In this document: one piece after another, positions 1 to 6,501 of the stretch
Layout: each line of letters starts with the position of its first letter
Numbering within the stretch: the first letter of the stretch is position 1
NCBI GenBank assembly: GCA_937915835.1
Contig: CALGHA010000168.1
Coordinates: 1-9,529 of the forward strand
Direction: 5' to 3'
Origin: an uncultured Fretibacterium sp.
GTDB lineage: Bacteria; Synergistota; Synergistia; Synergistales; Aminobacteriaceae
DNA length: 9,529 nt
Notes under the pieces: generated by a model
The model's database searches: none
What the model was told of the DNA's origin: nothing
The model's input: only the letters and a program-made list of their open reading frames with translations
Position numbers and translations under genes: made by a program

Positions 1-890
1 TCATATTTCAAGTACCAGCCGACGACCGAAGCCGCTCCCATGATTAAAAATATTGCGCTCGTACTCCTTATTGTCTCGTAAAGGGATAAACATAATTTTT
101 TCAGCGTCAATTCTCGAGTTACAAAGAAGCCGACAATCACACAATAAAGACATGCAAGCGCGCCCGATTCCGTAGGAGTTACGAAGCCGATAATAATTCC
201 TCCCATTATGATACACGGAGCGATTAATGCCAAAATTGAGCGTCTCAGAATTTCCCATTTAGCTTTACGGATTTCCTGAACGTCAGTGACCGGAACGTTA
301 AACTTTCGCGAGTAATACCAGTTCATGACCATAAACGCCAGGCCTAAAACTAATCCTGGAAAAACTCCTGCCGCGAATAAGCCGCCGATTGAAGTATTCG
401 TGAGTGACGCGTAAATTATCATGAATATAGACGGAGGAATTATCGGGCCAATTAATGAACTTCCTGCTGTGAGACCGGCCGCATAAGATTTTGGGAAGCC
501 CTCTTTTTCCATTGCAGGGATTAATATTGCTCCCAAAGCTGACGCATCAGCCGCAGCACTCCCGTTAACTCCGGCAAATACGACGCTTCCAACGACATTA
601 ACATAGCCCAAACCTCCGCGAACTCGACCGACGATTAACCGGCTGAAGTCAATTAACCTGTCAGTCAAGCCCGAACGGTTCATTAATGTCCCAGTGAGAA
701 TAAAGAAGGGCATAGCAAGCAACGTGAAACCGTCCATTCCGCCGTAAAACTGTTGAGGAATTACGCGCAACAAGCTCAAGTTTCCGGTTCCGATTAAGCC
801 GAGTAAACTTGTCATTAATAAGGCCGCATACAACGGAACGCCGATTAACATTTGAATGATAAATCCGAAGAATAAAAATATGTCGTACAT
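1..890 (-). CDS. dctM: TRAP transporter large permease subunit DctM (partial, C terminus beyond left edge)
   Basis: This is the large membrane subunit of a TRAP transporter, which forms the ion-coupled transport channel in the inner membrane. Translating the minus strand from the ATG at 890 gives 296 residues with no stop before the window edge. Family members are usually about 425-430 residues, so roughly 130 are missing. Visible signs are a run of hydrophobic membrane segments, the conserved stretch NGSAAADASALGAILIPAM (about residues 109-127), the family signature IGPIIPPSIFMIIYAS (about 147-162) and LFAAGVFPGL (171-180). The ATG lies one base after the dctQ stop (TAACATG), with an AGGA-type ribosome binding site inside the end of dctQ, so the two are probably translationally coupled. 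The family call is secure. The substrate cannot be read from this subunit. Confidence 0.93.
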   Translation of the reverse strand, partial: MYDIFLFFGFIIQMLIGVPLYAALLMTSLLGLIGTGNLSLLRVIPQQFYGGMDGFTLLAMPFFILTGTLMNRSGLTDRLIDFSRLIVGRVRGGLGYVNVVGSVVFAGVNGSAAADASALGAILIPAMEKEGFPKSYAAGLTAGSSLIGPIIPPSIFMIIYASLTNTSIGGLFAAGVFPGLVLGLAFMVMNWYYSRKFNVPVTDVQEIRKAKWEILRRSILALIAPCIIMGGIIIGFVTPTESGALACLYCVIVGFFVTRELTLKKLCLSLYETIRSTSAIFLIMGAASVVGWYLKY

Positions 891-891
891 G

Positions 892-1350
892 TTAATTTTT
901 CCTGCTTAAGAATTTTGCGATTAGGACGGCTAAAAATATTCCCATTCCTATTGGGACGGCCATTAATGGGATTGCTCGGGGAATTCTTAACGCCATAGTT
1001 TTCATCGTCCAGCCGCCTTTAACGTTGAGTGCTCCGTAATAAATCAACACGCCAAGAATTACAGCCTCGATTATGAACGCTAAAACTTTGCATAGAGCCT
1101 GAAACTTCGGGGGCAAAACTTTCACGAGAAAATCAAGCGACATGTTATCGCCCTCATAAAAAGCCGCTGAAGCTCCGATTAACACGCACCAGACGAGGGA
1201 AATTCTCGCGAGTTCCTCAGTCCAGACGAAGGAGCTTGAGCCGAATTGACGAGAAAACACGCCGAGCAGAATATCGACAATGTTAATCACGAGAAAAACA
1301 CAGGCGATTATTCCGCTCGTGAGCGCGAGAAATTTACTTAGCTTCTGCAT
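892..1350 (-). CDS. dctQ: TRAP transporter small permease subunit DctQ
   Basis: This is the small membrane subunit of the TRAP transporter, which pairs with DctM in the inner membrane. The product is 152 residues with four hydrophobic segments (about 8-30, 46-63, 85-105 and 122-145) and the DctQ-like motif FVWTEELARISLVWCVLIGA near residue 42, followed by YEGDNMSLDFL. I place the start at the ATG at 1350 because GAGAGGG lies just upstream, though the spacing of 3-4 bases is short. An in-frame ATG at 1365 would add MLRGQ but has no visible ribosome binding site. Either start overlaps the end of dctP (stop at 1334-1336), which suggests translational coupling. Gene order P-Q-M is standard for TRAP operons. 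Confidence 0.9.
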   Translation of the reverse strand: MQKLSKFLALTSGIIACVFLVINIVDILLGVFSRQFGSSSFVWTEELARISLVWCVLIGASAAFYEGDNMSLDFLVKVLPPKFQALCKVLAFIIEAVILGVLIYYGALNVKGGWTMKTMALRIPRAIPLMAVPIGMGIFLAVLIAKFLSRKN

Positions 1351-2365
1351 TTGCCCTCTCAGCATCGCGTAAAGCTGTCTCTAACCATTGGCCGTCTTCA
1401 ATACGTTTCTTCAGCCATTCAACATATCCGGGCTGGCCAATTTCGCGGAACTCGTTCATCTCGTCAGGGTTCGGGGCGTAAACGTTCATTCCTTTTTGGC
1501 GGCATTCTTCGACTTGTTCGCTGTCCTGAGCCTCAATTCGCGTGCGGGTTAAGGCGTTGGCTTCTCGTCCGGCTTCGATTAATGCGGCTCTTTCTTCATC
1601 GCTTAAGCTGTCGTATAAATCTCCGTTGATGATTAAGAACTGGTCGCTGTACTGAATATTCGCGAGCGTCATAAACTTTTGAACTTCCGGAAGGCTTCCA
1701 AGCAAGATGTAAAATGCCGGGTTCATTTGTCCGTCAACAACTCCGGTTTTCAGAGCCATGTATAATTCTCCCCATGAAATAGGGATCCCGCTTGCTCCGA
1801 ACGCGTTAAAAATGGCGATTTGTCCCTCGTCCATTCCGCGAAATTTGAGACCTGCAAAATCTTTCGGGCTGTGAATTTCCCGTTTCGAGTTCGTGAAAGC
1901 TAAGAAGCCTCCTTCTTCAACGACTTCAAGCATAACACAGCCGGTGCGTTCTCTGAACAGAGCTTTTAACTTTGTCATGTATTCGCTGGTGTCAAAGAAG
2001 ATGTGAGCTGCTTCGTAAGAATTGAACATGAAGGGGATTGCTGAAGCGTAAAGTTCGGGTAAAACTGTTCCGAGCGCATTAAACGATGAAATATCGGCTA
2101 AAGGTTGATTGAGGCCGTCGCGAGTGATTAATTCAAGTCGCTGTTCCTCTGAACCTAACTGCTCGTCAGGGTAAATCTCGAATTTGACTGCTCCATCAGT
2201 TTTTGCCGTAACTCGTTCAGTAAATTCCTTGACGAAGTAATGCTGAATGTTGCTCTCGTAATTGGCCGGACCTTGATGGGAAATTTTGATTACGGTCTCA
2301 GCGAATGAAGGGGCAGCAAAAAATATCAGCAGTAAAATAGAACATGTTATATTTTTTCGTTGCAT
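1334..2365 (-). CDS. dctP: TRAP transporter periplasmic solute-binding protein DctP
   Basis: This is the extracytoplasmic receptor that captures the solute and delivers it to DctQM. It has 343 residues, normal for the family. A Sec signal peptide spans about residues 1-22 (basic QRKN, hydrophobic SILLLIFFAAP, cleavage at SFA|ET) with no lipobox, so the mature protein is probably soluble in a periplasm. Family marks are ISHQGP after the signal, the LKFRGM segment with Arg176, which in this family normally salt-bridges the carboxylate of the ligand, and WGELYMALKTGVVDGQMNPA around 198-217. The usual DGQE(N) signature reads DGQMN here. The start has AGGAGG 8 bases upstream. An extended -10 promoter lies about 37 bases upstream. 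The ligand is probably an organic acid anion (carboxylate or possibly sulfonate), but it cannot be named from sequence. Confidence 0.94.
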   Translation of the reverse strand: MQRKNITCSILLLIFFAAPSFAETVIKISHQGPANYESNIQHYFVKEFTERVTAKTDGAVKFEIYPDEQLGSEEQRLELITRDGLNQPLADISSFNALGTVLPELYASAIPFMFNSYEAAHIFFDTSEYMTKLKALFRERTGCVMLEVVEEGGFLAFTNSKREIHSPKDFAGLKFRGMDEGQIAIFNAFGASGIPISWGELYMALKTGVVDGQMNPAFYILLGSLPEVQKFMTLANIQYSDQFLIINGDLYDSLSDEERAALIEAGREANALTRTRIEAQDSEQVEECRQKGMNVYAPNPDEMNEFREIGQPGYVEWLKKRIEDGQWLETALRDAERANAEAK

Positions 2366-2401
2366 TGAAATAACCTCCTGTGAATAATAAATTGTCGGAA
2401 A

Positions 2402-2410
2402 ATTATATCA
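2402..2410 (-). promoter_or_regulatory. Extended -10 promoter for dctPQM
   Basis: On the minus strand the sequence TGATATAAT is a perfect extended -10 element (TGn plus TATAAT), 36 bases before the dctP ATG. No good -35 hexamer sits 16-18 bases upstream. A TTGGCA is present but only 12 bases away. Extended -10 promoters commonly tolerate a weak -35. A transcript from here would have a leader of about 30 bases carrying the AGGAGG site. Read from sequence only. Confidence 0.5.
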
Positions 2411-2497
2411 AGAAAGCGTTGCCAATGAGGGAAATATGTAAATCAATCAAGCAAAAAATTCTTCGCTCATTCTCTCACTTACCCGTAAAAAATCAGC

Positions 2498-2503
2498 TAT
2501 AAT
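2498..2503 (+). promoter_or_regulatory. -10 element of promoter for the HIT-yigZ-MBL operon
   Basis: A perfect TATAAT lies 35 bases before the TTG start of the HIT gene. The expected -35 position (about 2474-2480, TCACTT) matches the consensus poorly. The dctP and HIT genes are divergent, and the 173-bp region 2366-2538 between them holds this element and the dctP extended -10 element. I see no terminator or other gene there. Confidence 0.42.
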
Positions 2504-2523
2504 CTTCACATTCACATAAAAGC

Positions 2524-2529
2524 AGGAGG
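2524..2529 (+). promoter_or_regulatory. Ribosome binding site that selects a TTG start for the HIT gene
   Basis: AGGAGG stands 9 bases before the TTG at 2539, an ideal spacing. The only nearby ATG (2531) is one base from AGGAGG and out of frame, and the first in-frame ATG (2566) is 36 bases away. This favours TTG as the real initiator. Confidence 0.7.
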
Positions 2530-2538
2530 AATGAAATT

Positions 2539-3030
2539 TTGCAGCAATTATACGCAACCTGGCGAATGTCATATATCGAAGCTCCCAAACATGAAGGCTG
2601 TATATTCTGTGATTTCCCGGCCGAGCATAAGGACGATGAGCATTTTATTGTGCATCGAGGCGAGACTTGCTTTGTCATCATGAATTTATATCCTTACAAT
2701 CCCGGTCATATGATGATAATTCCGTTTAGACACACGAACGTTTACGAGACTTTGACGGAACAAGAAGTGTTAGAGCTTCATTCACTCACAGCGAAAGCCG
2801 TTAAAGTCCTCAAGAAAGTTATGCGTCCGGACGGCTTCAACATGGGAATTAATCTCGGTCAAACAGCAGGAGCCGGAGTTGCCGGACATCTACATAGGCA
2901 TATTGTCCCAAGATGGAACGGAGATAATAATTTTATGCCGGTCTTGAGTGAGACAAGGGTTTTATCGGACGCAATCGCTAATTCATGGCGGAAGATTAAA
3001 GACGCTTGGGATGAATGCAAATTATCTTGA
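2539..3030 (+). CDS. HIT-family nucleotide hydrolase/transferase (Ap4A-phosphorylase-like)
   Basis: This 163-residue cytoplasmic protein belongs to the histidine-triad superfamily, whose members hydrolyse or transfer nucleoside phosphates from dinucleoside polyphosphates or nucleoside phosphoramidates. The triad reads GHLHRHIVPRW, with His117, His119 and His121; by homology the middle one, His119, would carry the nucleotidyl intermediate. The N-terminal CIFC (Cys21, Cys24) is the usual zinc-type pair of this branch, and NLYPYNPGHMMIIPFRH (about 51-67) is the conserved core strand region. The TTG start gives LYATWRMSYI at the N terminus, matching the LWAPWRMxYI pattern typical of bacterial members; starting at the ATG at 2566 would remove it. 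This is the first gene of an operon with yigZ and an MBL gene. The physiological nucleotide is unknown. Confidence 0.9.
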   Translation: MQQLYATWRMSYIEAPKHEGCIFCDFPAEHKDDEHFIVHRGETCFVIMNLYPYNPGHMMIIPFRHTNVYETLTEQEVLELHSLTAKAVKVLKKVMRPDGFNMGINLGQTAGAGVAGHLHRHIVPRWNGDNNFMPVLSETRVLSDAIANSWRKIKDAWDECKLS

Positions 3031-3619
3031 GCCGGAAAAATCCGTAACTTACGAGGAGAAAATTAAACGCTCGGTATTCATCGCTGACGTTGCAATCTGT
3101 CATGACGAGGAAGAGGCAAAATCTTTTCTCGCGCGCATAATCTCACAGCACAGGGACGCAACTCACAACTGCCGGGCGTATCTTCTGAGTTCCGGAGCTG
3201 AATACTTTTCTGATGATGGCGAACCTTCCGGAACAGCAGGCAGGCCAATTTTGAACGCGATTAAACACAGCGGGCTTGTTAATGTGATTGTTGTTGTTAC
3301 GAGATATTACGGAGGCGTGAAGCTTGGTGTTAGGGGATTAATCGATGCTTACGGTGAAACTGCGGCTAAAGCTCTGGAATTGGCCGGAAGCGTCGAGAGA
3401 ATTTTGACGGGGAAATTTCATGTTGAGCTTGATTATAACGCTGTGAAGACGATTACGCGCCTAATCGAGAATTGCGGAGGATTAAATCTCAGGTGGGATT
3501 ACGCGGAAAAAGTTAATGTAGCTTGTGAAGTCCCTGTTAATTCCTGTGAAAGTCTTGCGCATGAACTCGACGAACTCAAAGCGAGAAAGATTATTACGAA
3601 CTGGGAAAAATTATCATGA
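3011..3619 (+). CDS. yigZ: YigZ/IMPACT family protein (UPF0029)
   Basis: This 202-residue protein belongs to the YigZ/IMPACT family, widespread proteins with an N-terminal Impact domain and a C-terminal ferredoxin-like domain resembling elongation factor G domain V. A role in translation or nucleic-acid binding is proposed, but the biochemical function is not settled. Signature segments are HRDATHNCRAY (47-57), DDGEPSGTAGRP (68-79) and TRYYGGVKLGVRGL (97-110). I choose the ATG at 3011, which gives a family-typical length and an N terminus leading into EEKIKRSVFIA. It overlaps the HIT stop by 20 bases and has no good ribosome binding site, consistent with translational coupling. An upstream in-frame ATG at 2948 would add 21 residues unlike the family. 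Confidence 0.9.
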   Translation: MNANYLEPEKSVTYEEKIKRSVFIADVAICHDEEEAKSFLARIISQHRDATHNCRAYLLSSGAEYFSDDGEPSGTAGRPILNAIKHSGLVNVIVVVTRYYGGVKLGVRGLIDAYGETAAKALELAGSVERILTGKFHVELDYNAVKTITRLIENCGGLNLRWDYAEKVNVACEVPVNSCESLAHELDELKARKIITNWEKLS

Positions 3620-4413
3620 AACTTACAATGCTGGGAACCGGCAACGCCTTAACGACGGAATATTACAACACTTGCTTTATTCTGAGTGAAAACGACAAAA
3701 ATTTTCTCGTCGATACCGGCGGAGGAAACGGGATTTTACATCAGCTTAAACATGCGGGCTTTGAGCTTTCGGATATTCACGACATATTCATAACTCATTC
3801 ACACATAGATCACATTCTCGGCTTAATATGGATAATCCGGATTTCGGCGCAGCTCATGAACAAGAATAATTTTGACGGGGATATCAACATTTACTCGCAC
3901 GACGAAGTTATTAATCTCGTTGCTGAACTCGTGAGAAAATTATTGCTCCCGTATCAGGCTGACTTTCTCGATAAGCGTATTCATCTTAACATTGTCAACG
4001 ACGGCGAAACTCGAAATATTATCAATCATGACGTAAAATTCTTCGATATTCATTCAGCCAGGACTAAGCAGTTCGGATTTGTCATGAATTATGACGGGAA
4101 AAAATTAACCTGTTGCGGTGATGAACCATGTCATAAGGAATGCGAGAATTTTGTTGAAGCTTCAGACTGGCTAATGCATGAGGCCTTCTGTTTACACTCT
4201 CAAGCCGAAATCTTCAGGCCCTACGAAAAGCATCACTCGACAGTTAAGTACGCGAGCGAGTTAGCACAGAGATTAGGCGTGAAGAATTTGTTGCTATATC
4301 ACACGGAGGATAAAACTCTTTCACGACGACGCGAATTTTACACTGAGGAAGCCCGAAAATATTTTTCCGGTAAAGTTTTCATTCCTGATGATTTAGAGAC
4401 GTTGACGCTTTGA
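3616..4413 (+). CDS. Metallo-beta-lactamase fold hydrolase, RNase Z-like
   Basis: This 265-residue protein carries the metallo-beta-lactamase motif THSHIDH (His61, His63, Asp65, His66). Further candidate metal ligands are His146 (DIHSA), Asp169 (CCGDEP) and His229 (LLYHTED). The segment HEAF (188-191) matches the HEAT-type motif of the RNase Z/ElaC branch, and HHSTVKYASELAQRLGVKNL before His229 also fits that branch. It is shorter than classical RNase Z (about 305 residues) and I do not see a clear exosite arm, so tRNA 3' processing is not assured. A cyclic-nucleotide phosphodiesterase or other phosphodiesterase is possible. The start overlaps the yigZ stop as ATGA. The 3' end overlaps the convergent lysR gene by 35 bp. 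Confidence 0.85.
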   Translation: MKLTMLGTGNALTTEYYNTCFILSENDKNFLVDTGGGNGILHQLKHAGFELSDIHDIFITHSHIDHILGLIWIIRISAQLMNKNNFDGDINIYSHDEVINLVAELVRKLLLPYQADFLDKRIHLNIVNDGETRNIINHDVKFFDIHSARTKQFGFVMNYDGKKLTCCGDEPCHKECENFVEASDWLMHEAFCLHSQAEIFRPYEKHHSTVKYASELAQRLGVKNLLLYHTEDKTLSRRREFYTEEARKYFSGKVFIPDDLETLTL

Positions 4414-5266
4414 AGAGTTCAAGAAACTTTTGCGCGGCTTTCGAGAATACTGCAGACTTCTTCCACGCAAGGACAAGTTCAGCTTTAATCTCCGGCCTCA
4501 ATGGAATAAATTTCAGTCCGGTTTCTTCTGTTGCGTTCACAATGCCTTCAATTGAGATTAGAATTCCCAAGCCCTCACGAACCATTACTGAAGCGTTGTA
4601 AGCTAGATTATGAATGCCGATTATGTCGAGTTCATTCATGCTATAGCCGAGCCATTCGGAAAATTCGCCGTGAGATTTTGCCTGATGAGAGAACAATAAT
4701 TCCCTTCCTCTTAAGTCGTCCGGAGCAATAAATTTTTTCCCTGCAAGTTCATCATCACGCCTGATTATTAATCCCCAGCGGTCAGCGTCAGGAAGATTTA
4801 TGTATTCGTAATCCTTCAAGTTGACTTTTCCCACGAACAGCCCGAAATCGATTAAACCTTTAGCGAGTTTGTCAGAAATATCCTCAGCGTCTCCGCTAAT
4901 CATCCTGTAATTAATCTCCGGATAATCCCTTCGCAATTCTCGTAACACTTTGCTGATATGCTTAACTCCTGCGGTCTCACCTGCTCCGATGTAAATTGTC
5001 CCGTGAATGTTAGTGCCTGTAAGTTCGGTTAAAGTTTTGTCCTCAAGCTCTAAAATTTCCTGAGCACGTTTTCTCAGCAATCTTCCTTCTTCGGTTAATC
5101 TTATCCCGTAATTTTCACGAGTATATAATTTCCGGCCAATTTCCTGCTCAAGCCCGGCAATCTGACGTGATAAAGTCGGCTGTGTAATGTGTAATTTTTC
5201 GGCGGCTCTGGTCAAATTTTCCTCGTTGGCAATCTCAAGAAAGTATTTCAACGTTCTAATTTCCAT
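4379..5266 (-). CDS. LysR-family transcriptional regulator
   Basis: This 295-residue DNA-binding regulator has the LysR winged helix-turn-helix in the first 60 residues (LTRAAEKLHITQPTLSRQIAGLE is the helix-turn-helix core at about 18-40, followed by IGRKLYTRE). A substrate-binding-like effector domain begins near residue 90 (GTIYIGAGETAGVKHI). LysR proteins usually bind upstream of a divergent target gene and are activated by a small pathway metabolite. Here the divergent target is the exported hydrolase gene. The same regulator could also act on the nearby ThDP/dehydrogenase or TRAP operons, but nothing in the sequence proves that. The ribosome binding site (GGAAG) is weak, consistent with low expression. 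The stop lies inside the MBL gene end, and no terminator is visible. Confidence 0.93.
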   Translation of the reverse strand: MEIRTLKYFLEIANEENLTRAAEKLHITQPTLSRQIAGLEQEIGRKLYTRENYGIRLTEEGRLLRKRAQEILELEDKTLTELTGTNIHGTIYIGAGETAGVKHISKVLRELRRDYPEINYRMISGDAEDISDKLAKGLIDFGLFVGKVNLKDYEYINLPDADRWGLIIRRDDELAGKKFIAPDDLRGRELLFSHQAKSHGEFSEWLGYSMNELDIIGIHNLAYNASVMVREGLGILISIEGIVNATEETGLKFIPLRPEIKAELVLAWKKSAVFSKAAQKFLELFKASTSLNHQE

Positions 5267-5314
5267 TTTATATATTCACTTCCAGACATAAAAATTTTTC
5301 ATAACTCGATTAAT

Positions 5315-5344
5315 ATTATAGGTATTAGACATTTTACGCTTCAA
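5315..5344 (-). promoter_or_regulatory. Predicted lysR promoter
   Basis: On the minus strand TTGAAG (5339-5344) and TATAAT (5315-5320) are separated by 18 bases, 49 bases before the lysR ATG. The element interleaves with the hydrolase promoter on the other strand, so a bound LysR protein could affect both. Read from sequence only. Confidence 0.5.
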
Positions 5345-5354
5345 CTGTAATAAT
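5326..5354 (+). promoter_or_regulatory. Predicted promoter for the exported hydrolase
   Basis: TAGACA (5326-5331, one mismatch to the consensus -35) is followed after 17 bases by AATAAT (5349-5354, one mismatch to TATAAT), preceded by TG at the extended -10 position (TGTAATAAT). The predicted start would lie about 30 bases before the ATG, leaving room for the AGGAGG at 5376-5381. Confidence 0.55.
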
Positions 5355-5391
5355 TCGCTCATTATTCAATCAAACAGGAGGAATTAATCAC

Positions 5392-6429
5392 ATGTTGAGA
5401 GCTTTAATAGTCACATTAACGATTTTATGCGTTGCTTCGGCCTCGTTCGCGGCAGATTCGATTGAAGAGTTCACGGACGACACGAGAGTGTTTAATATCG
5501 ACAAGAATATCACGATAAAGAAAGCTCATTTTCATAACAAGTTCGGGATTGACTTAACGGGAGATTTATATTTACCGGCCAATTTTGACGCTTCCAAGAA
5601 GTACGCGGCTCTTGCAGTTGCAGGCCCATTCGGAGCAGTGAAAGAACAAGTTTCAGGCTTATACGCTCAGGAAATGGCAAAATTTGGATATGTCGCGTTA
5701 GCTTTTGACCCGTCATTCACTGGAGAAAGCGGAGGAGTTGCTCGTGATGTTGCTGATCCGTCGATTAACACTGAGGATTTCTCGGCGGCTGTAGACTTTT
5801 TGAGCGTTCAAGATTTCGTTGACCCTGAGAAAATCGGAATTATCGGCGTATGCGGCTGGGGTGGAATTGGCCTGAATGCGGCGGCGGCTGACACGAGGAT
5901 TAAAGCGTCTGTGATTTCAACGATGTACGACATGAGCAGAGTATCAGCAAAGGGATATTTTGACGCTTCAGACAGCGAAGAAGCACGCTTCAACACGAAG
6001 AAAGCGATTAACGATCAGCGTACGAAGGATTATAAGGCCGGAACTTACGCGAAAGCTGGCGGAGTTGTTGACCCATTGCCGGAAGATGCTCCTCAATTCG
6101 TGAAGGATTATTACGCTTATTACAAGACACCGCGCGGCTATCATAAACGTTCGGTGAACTCAAACGAGGGCTGGACGCTTTCATCAATGATTGCGATGTT
6201 TAATCTTCCTATGCTTACATTCGTTGAAGAAATTCGCTCGGCTGTCTTAATCGTTCATGGCGAGAATGCTCACTCAAGATACATGGGCGAGGACACTTTC
6301 AAACGTCTCAAGGGCGATAACAAAGAGCTTGTAATTGTTCCTGGAGCTTCACACTGCGATTTATACGACAACATGGAGAAAATCCCGTTTGCTAAAATTG
6401 TGTCATTCTTCAATGAGTACTTGAAATAA
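5392..6429 (+). CDS. Exported alpha/beta hydrolase (dienelactone hydrolase-like, Cys nucleophile)
   Basis: This 345-residue protein has a Sec signal peptide (MLRALIVTLTILCVASASFA, cleavage near residue 20), so it likely acts in the periplasm. Cys13 is not in a lipobox (Leu precedes it). The fold is alpha/beta hydrolase. The core includes DLTGDLYLP, GYVALAFDPSFTGESGG and the nucleophile elbow GVCGWGG with Cys154 in the nucleophile position. His321 (GASHCDLYD) fits the catalytic base. The acid is less clear; Glu291 in VHGENAHSRYMGED is a candidate. Dienelactone hydrolase also uses Cys, and many YcjY-like relatives carry a similar elbow, but the substrate is unknown. The ATG has AGGAGG 10 bases upstream. 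The gene is divergent from lysR and is followed by a stem-loop 24 bases after the stop. Confidence 0.87.
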   Translation: MLRALIVTLTILCVASASFAADSIEEFTDDTRVFNIDKNITIKKAHFHNKFGIDLTGDLYLPANFDASKKYAALAVAGPFGAVKEQVSGLYAQEMAKFGYVALAFDPSFTGESGGVARDVADPSINTEDFSAAVDFLSVQDFVDPEKIGIIGVCGWGGIGLNAAAADTRIKASVISTMYDMSRVSAKGYFDASDSEEARFNTKKAINDQRTKDYKAGTYAKAGGVVDPLPEDAPQFVKDYYAYYKTPRGYHKRSVNSNEGWTLSSMIAMFNLPMLTFVEEIRSAVLIVHGENAHSRYMGEDTFKRLKGDNKELVIVPGASHCDLYDNMEKIPFAKIVSFFNEYLK

Positions 6430-6447
6430 TGTAATAACGTAAACGTC

Positions 6448-6481
6448 AAAAAAGCAGGCCCCGCGATTAAACGAGACCTGC
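6448..6481 (-). terminator. Rho-independent terminator of the ThDP/aldehyde dehydrogenase operon (partly bidirectional)
   Basis: On the minus strand GCAGGTCTCG and CGGGGCCTGC form a 10-bp stem (with two G-U pairs) around a loop of about 8 bases, followed directly by six T residues (6448-6453). It lies about 20 bases after the dehydrogenase stop. On the plus strand the same stem has two C-A mismatches and the T run comes only after four A residues, so it would terminate the hydrolase transcript less efficiently. Confidence 0.8.
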
Positions 6482-6501
6482 AAAATTTTTTTCCTGAAAA
6501 A

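Noticed and set aside
1..258. An 85-codon minus-strand frame beginning with MGNSETLNFG
   Set aside because: It is a shadow in another frame of dctM, whose own frame runs uninterrupted from 890 to the window edge with clear family motifs.
1351..1629. A 92-codon plus-strand frame opposite dctP
   Set aside because: It is antisense to a well-supported dctP gene and its composition (many Arg and Leu) looks like a shadow translation.
2531..2680. ATG at 2531 with a frame of about 49 codons next to AGGAGG
   Set aside because: The spacing to AGGAGG is only one base and the frame overlaps the HIT gene without recognisable features.
2948..3010. An upstream start that would lengthen YigZ by 21 residues
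   Set aside because: The added residues do not look like the family N terminus and lie fully within the HIT gene; the ATG at 3011 gives the usual length.
5392..5451. A lipoprotein signal in the hydrolase because of Cys13
   Set aside because: Leu precedes the Cys, which does not fit the lipobox; cleavage after SFA at residue 20 is the better reading.
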